From assembly GCA_003342895.1 (NCBI GenBank), contig PTFA01000087.1:1016708-1080707 (forward strand): a stretch of 64,000 nt of DNA. Reading direction: 5' to 3'. Of the stretch, positions 13,918 through 25,039 are shown piece after piece. The stretch comes from Casuarius casuarius. Its lineage: Eukaryota; Chordata; Aves; Casuariiformes; Casuariidae. The notes under the pieces are model-generated. The model saw nothing but the letters and a program-made list of their open reading frames with translations. It did not search any database and had not been told where the DNA came from. Each line of letters starts with the position of its first letter. Within the stretch, counting starts at the first letter, position 1. The position numbers were made by a program, and so were the translations under genes.

Positions 13918-14040
13918 CTATTTCTCTTGTTTTACAGATGGAGAAACTGAGGCAGGAATATGGCTGTAAATTGCTCTAAGGCAGAAAGTGAGTAAAAGTC
14001 AGAACTAGAATTAAGGTTCAGTTACCACTGCTGCCCTCAA
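13918..14040 (-). mobile_element. MIR-type SINE remnant
   Basis: The stretch contains 'ttttacagatggagaaactgag' like sequence at about 13929-13950, followed by 'gtgagtaaaagtcagaact'. This is the hallmark order of a reverse-strand MIR: TTTTACAGATGAGGAAACTGAG, then the AAGTGGCAGAGC region. MIRs are ancient tRNA-derived SINEs found across amniotes and are long inactive. Ends are approximate, and identity is from memory of the family consensus. Confidence 0.8.
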
Positions 14041-15891
14041 CTAACGTGTATCCCAGTCTTTCCGAGTAATTGTTTCTTTGTGACCCTAACTCGATTAAAA
14101 TTAAGTGTCTGAGTGATACTCAGAACAGGGAGAAAGGACAATGAACGCAGTTCTGCATTCTCTTGTTATTAGTAAATGGAAACACAGATTTGTGTCAGGC
14201 TGCAGCCTGACTGTATTTTGCCTCTTCACTCAGTGACTACAGTAGCTGAAGAAAGTCCTATTTGTCCATCATGTTTCCTTATGAAGTTGGTATAGAGCTT
14301 CATGCATTTGCTTCCCACTTATAAGAAGATAGGATATTTTTCCCCAAAAGGTATTATAGAATCAAGCAGTATGCGCCCATTTACCGTTTCAGTGAAACTG
14401 CAGTCCTTTGGAGTCACCTATGACTGTACTGAACAGTAGGAACCAAAATGGGTTTCTTTTAGGCAATGAGTTAGTTTTTCTGTTAGTTGTTTGTGCCTGT
14501 CTTAAATAAGCAAGTTCCTGTTTTGAAAAAAATAGATTGCTTAGGGAAGCAGCTAAATATACATCTAATAGGCCCAATTCCCATCTCATTTACCTTTATG
14601 TAATCAGAAATAAACTCATCTGATTCAGAATAGAGTTGCATCAAAGTAGAACGAAGCTGATAGGAGAAACCAACCCATTACATTTGGGGATCCTTTATTA
14701 TGTTTTCTTAAGACAGGAGGTTGCCTAATAAAACTGCTGCTGTGTAGCTGCGTATTATATTTTAGTAAGACTTTCAGCAAGGTACTTGTCTCTTTTGATT
14801 TACCTGGCACTTACTCTTGAGTTCTTGCAAATGCTGGAAATAATCCTCCCTCCTTTTTAATGGGGAACATTTCAGTAGGCTTCCACTAGATGGCTACATG
14901 GAAATTTGGTACCTAGCAGAAGCAGCCAGGTGACGTGCTGCTCTCTGCCTCTGCTAATGCTGATAAATAATGCTAATAAAATATCATAGTTTAGAAACCA
15001 CGCTAGACATGGGAAACTTAGGATATTTGCATTTTTTATTTGCAGGCTTTTTTTTTAAATTCAACTTGAAGCAGCTGAGCTGCCCAAGTCTAAAAACTCT
15101 GTTCAGAAGGAACTGGAGGAAGTAGTCACTGCCTTTGAGGAACCTGCCTCAGAGCTTGCAGCAAATCAAACAAAATGATCCACTTGATCCTGTTTTAATT
15201 CAGCACTATTTTACATGTCAAGGCCACACTCAACAAACTGTACGTTCTCCCCAGCAGATCAAAGGGCTATCCTGACTGTTTTGTGAAGTAGAGCTTAATA
15301 CTGACCCCATTAAAGAATATGGCAGATATAAAACTGGATGCAGCCTTGTGAGGTCATGATATGCAGGTTATTAGGCCATAGTGCTACAGTAATTAATACT
15401 AGATCTGTGCCTGACTCGATCACCTGCAATGCTACTTTGATCCAGAGCAGGTGTGGGCACACACATGCCAGTGTTTTTCCCAGATAAGCCAGAGTAGCTT
15501 ATTCCAGCTTTCTGCCAGCTAGAGGAGCATGGAGAGTACCTGCCTGGCTATAAAAACCTGCCAGTACAGAATTCTCTTGTTGATACTTTTTGAACATATT
15601 TGAACTGGCAAAGTGAACCTATACTGGGTCAGTGTTTTAAGTTACGTGACTGGTATTTTTCATCTTGTGGTAGAAGCCCAAAACCATTTCCTCAAACTAT
15701 TTTTACAGAACTAACATAACATTAAGAGCACGAGTATTGGATGGTCCTAACTGGGAGCAGAGCATCTGGGCAGGTAAAATTTCTGTGGATTCTTTTAGCC
15801 AACTGCTGTGCATAGGAAATCTCTTCTTATAACAACTTTTTGTTTTTTATTGTGCTTTTTCGTTCTTGGATTGCAGCACACAAAGAAAGTG
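14041..15891. other. Non-coding stretch, no gene seen
   Basis: No supported gene or repeat. A CTCF-like core (CCACTAGATGGC) lies at 14883-14894 but lacks the usual continuation. There is a T-run near 15049-15057. The frames at 14389-14589 and 14625-14810 show no recognisable domain. Confidence 0.55.
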
Positions 15892-16012
15892 CCATTATTT
15901 GTATTTTATAAATGGGGAAATGGGAGAATACCCCAGTGAGGTGACTTCCTCCAAGTCTTCCAGCTTGTGTGTGGCAAAGCTGGGAAAAACAGAGGTAAAA
16001 TGCCAGGAGTCC
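15892..16012 (-). mobile_element. MIR-type SINE remnant
   Basis: The order 'ttataaatggggaaatggga', then 'gaggtgacttcctccaagtc', then 'gtgtggcaaagctggga' parallels the reverse-strand MIR core (ATGGGGAAACTGAG, AAGTGACTTGCCCAAGGTC, GTGGCAGAGCTGGGA). The copy is diverged but keeps order and spacing. The overlapping 100-residue frames on both strands here are therefore not genes. Confidence 0.8.
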
Positions 16013-17920
16013 CATAAGAGTAGGGAAAGGGAGGAGATCAAGCTGCAATGTCCTGCGGGTTTTGGCATGTGTTTTTGGCAGGAGGGAGTAAGGGCAGAAC
16101 CTTGTTTAGTTAATCTTAATGAAAAACTGACTTCTTTACTGGCTTTACTTGTGCAGCTCAGGATATAAACGTGTGGACATCCTAGAGAAGTAACTTGCAT
16201 AAAGTCCTATTTGTGCCTGAACATCATGTTGAATTTGGGCTTTACTCTCCAAAAAGATAAGGAGGCAAATGATAACCAAAAATAACCGATCTGGAGCAAT
16301 GGATGCTGTTACCTGTTCCTAAACAACAAAAAAAACTGTGGAAGTACAGAAAAATCCTACTTAATCTTTATTAACCCATTTTTCTAGATTTCACATGATA
16401 TTTAATTCATCGGATATAAGTCTAAATGTGAAAATTATCTTTGCACATCAGTCTTAATTCTGATTTGCATTATCCAAACTTTGGTCTTATCATAGGGCAT
16501 GACACCTCTTTGCCCATTGCTCTTTCTAGCCACAACAACAGAACTGAAACTCTCCTTACAGCACCAATATTTGTTAGATCTTGTAAATTTATTCCCCCCA
16601 TAGGAATTTCCCTTTTTACTCTGCCCTTTCTACATCTCTGAATATTACTATTATGTTTCAAGGTATGATTCTCAGGATATAATCCTCTGTGTTCTTTTGC
16701 TGTAAATTAGTACAGTTTTTTGTGTGGGAACATATGTAGGTGTAGAGATAGAAATAGTTATCTTTAAAGTTCATAAAATGAGTGTAAGTCAGACTTTTCT
16801 ACACTTTAATTTTAAAATATTTATGAAGGATGACCTGACGTTTTTCTTGCAGCCTCAATTACGCTGTGTGGGAATATCATTCTACTGTACCAGTGGTTTC
16901 TGATATATCCGTTGCTTTAATGCAGCTCTAGTCTGTAGCTTACATATAAATGGGGATTAAGGGTAAGAAGAGAGAAATACCTGCTACATCATCCGATTCT
17001 GTATGCTGTATGAAATTCTGTCTATTGAAAGCTTGTGGTCAGAGTTAAGGTAGTTCTTGTGTAAATTCTAATTCTTGTTTCTATTTTGTCAGCAGCCCTG
17101 ATTTGGCATGGCCAGCAAGTATGCTTGGGGTGCCGAATGACAAGGCTGTGGTGGGGGGGGGACAAATCTGGACTGGTGCATGCACAAGTGACTGAGAGGG
17201 CTTGCACTTCACCTGCTGTGTTTTTCCTCTAACTTACAAGGAAGGCTGAGATTTCTCTGCTCTTCTTGCCATCACTTTGCCTGAAACCCTCTTCTAGCTC
17301 ACCGGTACAATGTCAGTATTCAAAATGCCTTNCTTTACCCTGGTTTATTGTTGCTAAGACTTGTCAACAGGCGTGATTACATGCATTACTTTGTACCACC
17401 TGCCATTTAAGACCACTTTTCATGTAATTCCTAGGGCAGCCCCCTCCCTACAAGGCTAGTTTTTCTTAGAATATAAGTTGATATCTATCTTTAGGAACCA
17501 TATATGCAAAACAAGACACAAGATTTACTTCATGTCTAAGTTAATATATTTCCTTGAAATACTATCTTTATGGGTGGGATCCTCAGTTTCCATTCAGAAA
17601 CGTTCTGAAGAATCGGGTGCTAGAATCAATGCATTAATTGTAGAATCTCTAGCATTTGTAAGTGTTAGCCCTGGAGACCTCAGTCATAGTTGCAAGACAC
17701 TACATAAATACACAGAATAAATTTAATCCCTCTCCTCAAGACCTTACCCACTTCATGAAGTTTAACCCTTCAATTATAGGAGGTTCTTGCACTTGGAGTT
17801 GAGGGGTTTCGTTGCGTGAACCATTTCTGTGTATATTGACACTGGATAAATCAGACAATAAGCACGATATGAAAGTGAAGGGTGCATAATGGGAGAGAGT
17901 GTTACTAGAGGACAGTGGGT
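16013..17920. other. Non-coding stretch, no gene seen
   Basis: No supported gene. A run of G residues occurs near 17152-17161. There is one isolated N near 17332. No repeat family was recognised. Confidence 0.55.
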
Positions 17921-18075
17921 TATAACTTGGGAAACTTGGTTTTCATTCCTCGCTTTCTTAATCATCCGATGAATGGCTTTGCAAGTTGCCGCACCTTGTT
18001 TTGCCTCAGTTTCTCCATCTATGCTTATTTGCCTTGTAGGGTACTTCAAAATTGGGTAATGGTAGTATAAACATG
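17921..18075 (+). mobile_element. MIR-type SINE remnant
   Basis: The forward-strand MIR order is visible: a 'gtgggttataacttgg' 5' part, an 'ggctttgcaagttgccgc' segment matching GGGCAAGTYACTT, then 'ttgcctcagtttctccatct' at about 18000-18021 matching TGCCTCAGTTTCCTCATCT. A 'tgtagggtacttcaa' segment follows, like the CATAGGGTTGTTGTGA region. The match over the CAGTTTCTCCATCT block is strong; the ends are approximate. Confidence 0.85.
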
Positions 18076-20153
18076 AGGTGTTAATACTGAACACAGATGG
18101 TGATGCTGCTAAACTATAAAATTATTTTGTTCACCTTACCAATTCATCTCAGAAGTACTGGCACGATAAATCTGTTTATCCCATGACTAACTTGCATTAA
18201 CTGGAACCAAAATATGTATAAATTGTTGCTTTTTCAGCTCTGTCTCCCAAAGATGCTAAATATGCAACGATAACTACATTTCAGATCAATACCGATCAGC
18301 AAAGACAAGGCTAAAAGCTGAGGTGCTCCTGTCCATTATGCAGAGATGGTAACTAGGAGAAAAGGTCATCTTTAAGTAAACCAATGCACAGACCAAAATC
18401 TTGCTCTTGATTAGCGAAAATGACAAGCAGGAGCTTAGCAGCACTCTGTGTCCTTGCTAGAGGAGGCTTCCTAGGTTGGCGTGGAGGGCGAGGGTGCGTG
18501 GTGGGCTGCTTGCTGGCTCTCGTGCAGGGCAGCGTCTCATTCCTATTAATTGCCTTTTAAAAGGCATGGTCTCTGCGCAGGCTGCTCAGGAAGAACCAGC
18601 TTCAAAAGAAAGCTCCACTGGAAAAAAATGCAACGGCAATTAGGAGATGGTCACCCAGAGATGAAATTTATATTCACTCACAAACAGCAGTCATGGTTAG
18701 ATCACCGCAATCTCTCTTCACTTCACATACATTCACAGGCAACAGACAGGCTAGTCAAAGCTTGTTGCTCTGACAGTGCTTTTTCTACTGCCTATATGTT
18801 TTCCTCACTGCACGCAGGGGCTGCTGTGGGAAAAACATGAATGCAATCAGTGGCTGCACAAAGTAAATTGGGGAATATTGCCAGGGCAGCCAGTTTTCTC
18901 TTCACTTGTTGCAGTGCTGTGAGCAGAATCATCATCTGCATGTGCCCATGTTGGGGGGGACCACAATGATTAAAATAACGGAACTCACAAAAGCCAGTAA
19001 ATTCAGAGCTAACTGACAGTCCTGCACTTTCTGTGCCTCTGTTACAGCCGAGAGGGCCAAAGTATCTCAGCTAATGCAAAGGGATTTCAGTAACGCTATG
19101 AAGTTCAAATACTCTTTCAACAGGTATTTGCTGTTTAGAGAACCTCCACCCAGATGCTTGCCTACTGATTAGTTAAATTTGACAAGCAGCTTTCATTCCT
19201 ATTTCTGTATTGCTTTTCATCAGCTTAGCATATATCCCTCATGTTACTTTACTGTCATGTTTTGATAACTTCATTTCTTTTAGCCTGCCTAGTTCCCTTG
19301 TTCCACTTCCAAGCGCTCAGTTTCCAAAACTCCATTTCAATCCATCTTGCAGTGCCAGAAGAAGCTTTTGTTTCCATAAGACTATGCTGCTATGTGCTCA
19401 GTGTCCTTATATATACACTGAAGGACTCTCCGAACAGATTCTTTGTTGTATCAGTTGCTGAAGGCTTTGGCTGCATATTTGATGCCCAAGAGAGGAGAAA
19501 ACAGAGTTGGGTGGAATTGTTGAAATCTTCTGAAAAAGTGTAGTCTGAATATCAGGCTTATGCAATTTTGTCTGAATTTACCACAGACAGTAAGTTCCAC
19601 TTTTGCTTATTTCTGATGTCACTTACTAATTCTCCGCGTGGGACGCATTAAGGCTGGTGTTGTACAGTTTGACTAGAAGCCAGAACTCTAGACAGCAAAA
19701 TCTGCAGTTCATTATATTCAGCTATTATAATAAATAGTAAAGTCTAAAAACTTAATTCCTGCTTAAGTCTAGTTGTTTGAATTAGAACCTCTCTGCTGTG
19801 ATGTGCAGGTATCTGGAATAGGATTCATCAGTCCACATTTAGACCTCTATGCTGTCTGCAATATAGATCTATATATTGAGATTCCCTGTTTAGTCAACAG
19901 CAAGAAAGCAGCATCATTAAAGTACAGTGACTTTTATAATAAGGTTGATGTTCTCTGAAATAAATTTTGCTCTGCAAGTGTCTGTTTCTCTCCACTGTCC
20001 ATAAAGGGTCCACAGTGGATAACTAGGTCAGATGTGGACAACTAACATTAAACCCCTACAGTCTGGGGAGAAAAATCCCAATTGTGGTTTCTACAAAGCA
20101 CAGCCTTCACCATTTTTCTGGCCCATGTCCCTTACCATACATTTCCTCTTCAG

Positions 20154-20180
20154 TTTTTTTTTTGTGTGTGTGTGCGCGCC
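20154..20180. repeat. Poly-T followed by (TG)n
   Basis: A run of about ten T residues is followed by TG repeats and a short CGCGC. It is a simple low-complexity tract. Confidence 0.85.
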
Positions 20181-22485
20181 TTGGTTATAATCTGTCTGGT
20201 TTGTCTCTGTTCAAGGGTTGGAGAACCTCCTTTTCCTGAGTCATAAAGCTTGCATTTGATGCTCCTTAACTTAGTTTTATTTTGTATGAACCTAGAAAAA
20301 GGTGTAGTGGAAGCCCGTAAAAACAAATAAAGATAATTCAGTATTTAATACCTTTCATCCTACCAGATGAAAGTTGTTTATAAGGTTTAGATCTAAATGC
20401 CAGCTTCTCTGGGGTGGAACAGGGCATCTGTTTTCCTATATTGTAATAATATATAATGATGAAGATGATTTTCACATTCAAATGAATCTAAAATTTAGCA
20501 AGAACATAATTATTCCAGTTGCTGTGTAGAAAGGAGTGTGCATTTCTTGTGATTTGAGCCAAGATCAAGTTTTCAGAATACATGAATATTAGAGGAGTAA
20601 CACACACTAGAGAGGCTACACCTGGAGCTCTGCAAATAACTTGTTTCCTTCTTGAACTGCCAGGAAGCCATGCGAAAGAATATTTCAGAGTAAGAAAAAC
20701 CAAAATTACATTAATGCCAAAATGGCACTAATCTTCTTTCAGGTTAAAAAAAGATACTTAATTTAAAACAAAACAAAGCATTTGCAAATTGCTTCATGTT
20801 TTCATAATTAACTTTTATTTCCAACAAAAAAGCAAAACAGTTCTAAATTAATGTAATTTTTCAAATTAGGAATTTGTTCCAACTAAAATAATTAAGGAAA
20901 CTGTAATCAGTGCTTCAGTCAATGTGTACTTTTGTTTCTTAAACAAAAGAGTTAGTCAAAATAGCTTGCTGTGTTAAAGTCACAACCAAATCACAAAATA
21001 TGACCTGGAGAGATCTGAACACAGAAAAGGAAAACTCAAAGAGCACTCAGAAATAAAGGAGAACTTCTAAGTTTGACTCTCTCACCCAGGGAAAGGCTAA
21101 AAAGCACACACTAAATTGGCTTACCTATCTACTTTCACCTTCACATGTTACTATTGCCCTCCTGTTACTACGCTGTGTGAGCAAGCACTGTGTGTGCAAG
21201 GTGTGGATTAGGCTATGCTTTATCACAAAGCAGCCTATGATACTAGTTATTCTGAAACCTCATGGTAGAAGCTTATAGGCCTCCATTACAGGAGTGAACC
21301 ACCTGGAGAGGGAGACCCTCCTGTGACCCATTTCCCAGGAGGGGTCAGAAGGCTTTTCCTAAAACCTTTCATCAGAGCCCTGTCCACCTGCTCTTTGTTT
21401 CCCTGATTCCTGCCTTCATTGGTATCCATTTCCCTGCAACAAGACCATAGTGGTGGAAATGGGCCAAAGCTGTGGCTGCTAGAGAAAATTTCTTTCCCTG
21501 AAGACTTCCTCAGGAAGTGAGGAGGTATGCAGACTTAGGCAGGACAAGTGCTCGTTGAAAGTCTTCTCTGGAGGTAATATTGTGTGCCCTCAAATAACAG
21601 CAGTCATTACTCTGGGCTTTAATTGTGTATGCAGGGTGATCAGCTTAAGATTGATGAGGTGCTTATTCTTAACAAAGGAACAGTTCAGAGGACACGCTTT
21701 CCACCAATGTGTATGATAGATAAATTAATTAATGCCGTTCACACCCCTCCTCTACTTCTAGAGGGAGGAGGCTTGGAGGAAGGTCAGAGGTGGAAGAAAA
21801 ATGGGATGTGAGATGCTCTGAGAAAGTTCTGAGGTCACTTCTCCCTGATTACTATTGGAAGCCATTAAGTCTTTGAGAAGGAAAAGCTGTTATGCGATCA
21901 AATAAAAATAATGTAATAAGCAGCAATGTAAGTGCATGTACAGTTACTCTAAATTGGTTTAAACTGACAGAAGGAAGTAACAGTGCTTGGTTCCCTTGAA
22001 GAATAGGTTCCATATGTTTTCTTCATTAGTAGAACCTGAAAGAGAAAAAGATTCATATATCTTTTTTTTCATTTTGCAGAGTTCAGAAATGTATTTTTAT
22101 ATTCAAGGGGTTGAGAAATAGAGAAGCTTCCTTTCACATCTTTATAAAAATAGTCATTGGATAGCGATTAGAAGATTTTAATGTAGAGTTTTTTGGTAAA
22201 CAGAAATACTGATAACCATTTCAAGATTGTAAATAACCTCTTTGCAAGGAAAAGTCAGATAAAGCACTGAAAAGTGACCTAATCACAGAACAGGTATTTA
22301 CACAGATATTTTACGGATATTTTCAGGAAGGGGGGAAAGGGCAAAAATCTTTTAGTAAAAAGCTTTAAGAACAAAATGGAAATTTTCTCTTTTTGGTAAA
22401 GTTGCCATTTTGGGGGCAGTGGTTGCAGTTCACAAAAAAATCTAATTTCTCATAAAAAACAGCTTCAGTGTTTGTTTAATAGTTG

Positions 22486-22511
22486 ATAGCTATTTTGGTA
22501 GAAATAGCTAT
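22486..22511. repeat. Perfect short inverted repeat (hairpin)
   Basis: ATAGCTATTT at 22486-22495 pairs perfectly with AAATAGCTAT at 22502-22511 across a six-base loop (TGGTAG). It lies in AT-rich DNA with no adjacent gene. A hairpin of this size may be chance in AT-rich sequence. Confidence 0.85.
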
Positions 22512-24857
22512 ATTCAAAATATGTGAGACATTAAAAATTTTGATAATGTGAAAAGCATTGAAAAATGTTGATTTACAGAAGACTATAAGAAATCCTTTTC
22601 CTTTGAAAAAATTATGACCAGCTGTATTTAGTACCCTTTAATTATGCATTTGATCCAGGATGTCATTTATTCATCCTGCTCTCCCCAGCTGATTTCTGAC
22701 TGAACAGCTCTAAAGAATACAGCGGTAACTGGGTCAGCTATATTTTTGGTGTGAGTTGAAAGAGAGAGAATAAGTTTTCCTCCCTAAGGAAAATTAGAAA
22801 TGTATTTGGCTTTGGCTATGAAAGGAAAAAGTCCAAAGTGAAGGAATCATGCATGAAAACATGTGAAATTTATGTTTTGTAGGAGAGTTTATATGGGACA
22901 AGATAAAATGTTGACATCTACAGTAACTACTAATTGTGGTGTTGTAAACATCACTCTTCCCCTGGGGTGAGGAAACATCCTGTCCTTAGAAACTTTCAGG
23001 AGCTTATTCCAATCTGAGCATTCAAGGAAAATTCAACCCTAAGAAAAATAATGTAACAAACTACTGTCTGCTTCCTTGCAAGATTGCCATCCGGTGCCAA
23101 AGATTTGTCAACTTTCTCCCGCAAGTGTTGTCCCCGTGAGTGCCTAGGGAGATCCTTCTCAGCAGCGCCATGACTTCTTCTCCTACCTGCCAGGAGGATA
23201 AAGGGACACAAGGAAACAAGAAAACCTGCTAGGAGTCCAACAAAACAGAGGAAAGCAAAAGCCAAAGAGATGTGCTAGTCCCAGCCGGGCTGATCCGATT
23301 GCAGGAGCGGAGCCTTTCTCTTTGGTGATTATCTTTATCTTCATCAGTTCAGGCTTATTAAGTTTATTTTGGCTTGTGAGTATTCATTAAGCCTTAGCTG
23401 ACTGCTTTGAGTGGTAGAAATGATTTTTCTCTCTCCTGTGGAAAGGGCTGCTTAATTGTGGCAATAAGCTATCTGCTCCTACTGTTCCCTGGGTATTTCC
23501 CAGGTGATCACTTTGCTCCTTTCAAAACAGAGGCCTAGGCATATCACTGAAAACAATTCACATCGCTTCCCGTTTCAACCAAAGTAAACCCAAAAATGTA
23601 ACAAAACCAAATCCGTATAGACTGGAGTTGGGAGGAATGCAAGTGATATTGGCTCCAAGCACCATAATTCGGAAATTTCTCATGCTGACAAATCTGCCCA
23701 CTTGCATAAACTAGATGACACTGCTACAGAACAGATGGAGCATCTGTCCTGGATATTTATAAAAATGCCACTTTTGGAAAAGTGTGATTAGCTATGTTTT
23801 CTATTTAAGTAGAAAGACTGGATGTGAATCACTAGCTGGGTTGCCCCAAGCCTGCAGGTGTTTTGGAATGAAAGTGAGACATTTTCCTAGTCTCTGTTGT
23901 CAAGTGATGGTTTTGCTGAAGGAGTCTCTGGAAATGCTAGCGCCTGGGAAATCTTCACCGGAAAGCCTTGCGTGAACTGCGGAAACATACGTGCCATCCT
24001 TGTACCTGCCATGGCAGCATGGTTGTGATGCCAGCCTCCCAACTGCTGCCCCCCTTGCTCCCANTATTGAGTACAGGATGCAGTACTCTTGGTTTGGAAT
24101 TGGCTAGGGCTGTGATAGAGACAGTCAAATTGCAAACAGTGCTTGAATGAGCTATAAAACCCATCTCTGTTAAGCTTGACCTTCTCACCTGGGAGGTACA
24201 ACCTCTCAGCTCGGGGTGCAGCTCCTCCTCTGATGTCCCTGCTCATCTTACACCTCCTTCTCACAGCCTTGGGGTGGGCTGTTATTAGTTGGCACAAGCC
24301 AGGAAAAGATGGGTGGCCTCAAGTTTGATGGCAAAGACTACAGCCAGGGCCTAGGCAAATGCTTTCATTGCAATGTGTTTGTTGCCACCACAGGGCGTTT
24401 CAAAGTGGGCCAGTAACTTGGATTTCTTCCAAAGCCTGAAGCGCGAGTGCCTGTTACAGCAGCCCTGGAGTCATGGACCTGCCTCTGCAAAGAGCACGTT
24501 AATATAAATGGAGCTGGAAATCTGTGCTTGTCGAATGCAAGTTTCCTAAGGAGTCGGATTGCCCATGTGGCTCTCATTAAAAATGTACAAAACGCGAGGA
24601 GGGGAAAGGTGCCGTCCAGATGTATTCATTAAATGAGAAGCAACACCAAAGGAGTCTGAAGGTGTGACAGACCAAGGGGCTGGGGAAAACAGGCCATATT
24701 TTCTGGGCCAACACAGACTATTGAAGTGGCTCATTTGACATCATCTCTCCTGACAGACAGTTTTGATTATGGTGAGTGCATCCCTGTCCTCTTCCACAGC
24801 ACTTTTGTTGTTTAAGTTTTGGCACAGAAGTGGAGCTGTTACTTGATACGTCTAAAT

Positions 24858-25039
24858 CAGTGATTTTTCCACCTTTTCCAATTGCAGACCCCTAAATATT
24901 TTCTAGTGGCAGTGCAGCCTGTTATCTAATGCATTTAAGCCTATGGACAACAGGCCAGCTTTCCTGCCTGACCTTTCATGGACCCCTTAGAAGTTGTTCA
25001 TAGGCTGCAGGGCTCTTTTGACCACAAGTTGAAAGTCTG
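24858..25039. mobile_element. Putative hAT-like non-autonomous DNA transposon remnant
   Basis: The left end CAGTGATTTTTCCACCTTTT and right end, read inward on the opposite strand as CAGACTTTCAACTTGTGGTC, resemble the CAGTGGTTCTCAACCTTT termini of vertebrate hAT/Charlie-like short elements. Inside, phrases such as 'gcagacccctaa' and 'catggaccccttag' match the 'GCGGACCCCC' content typical of such elements. No clear 8-bp target-site duplication survives (gtctaaat versus gattgata). No transposase is encoded. The assignment rests on remembered terminal motifs and is moderate at best. Confidence 0.5.

Larger units (their letters stand above)
18076..24857. other. Non-coding stretch, no gene seen
   Basis: About 6.8 kb without a supportable gene. 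Contents are a T/TG tract at 20154-20180, a perfect 10-bp stem hairpin at 22486-22511, and an AT-rich block at about 22020-22620. An open frame on the minus strand at 22996-23265 has a hydrophobic start but no ATG. A CTCF-like word is at 24385-24397. None of the frames has a recognisable domain. Confidence 0.55.
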
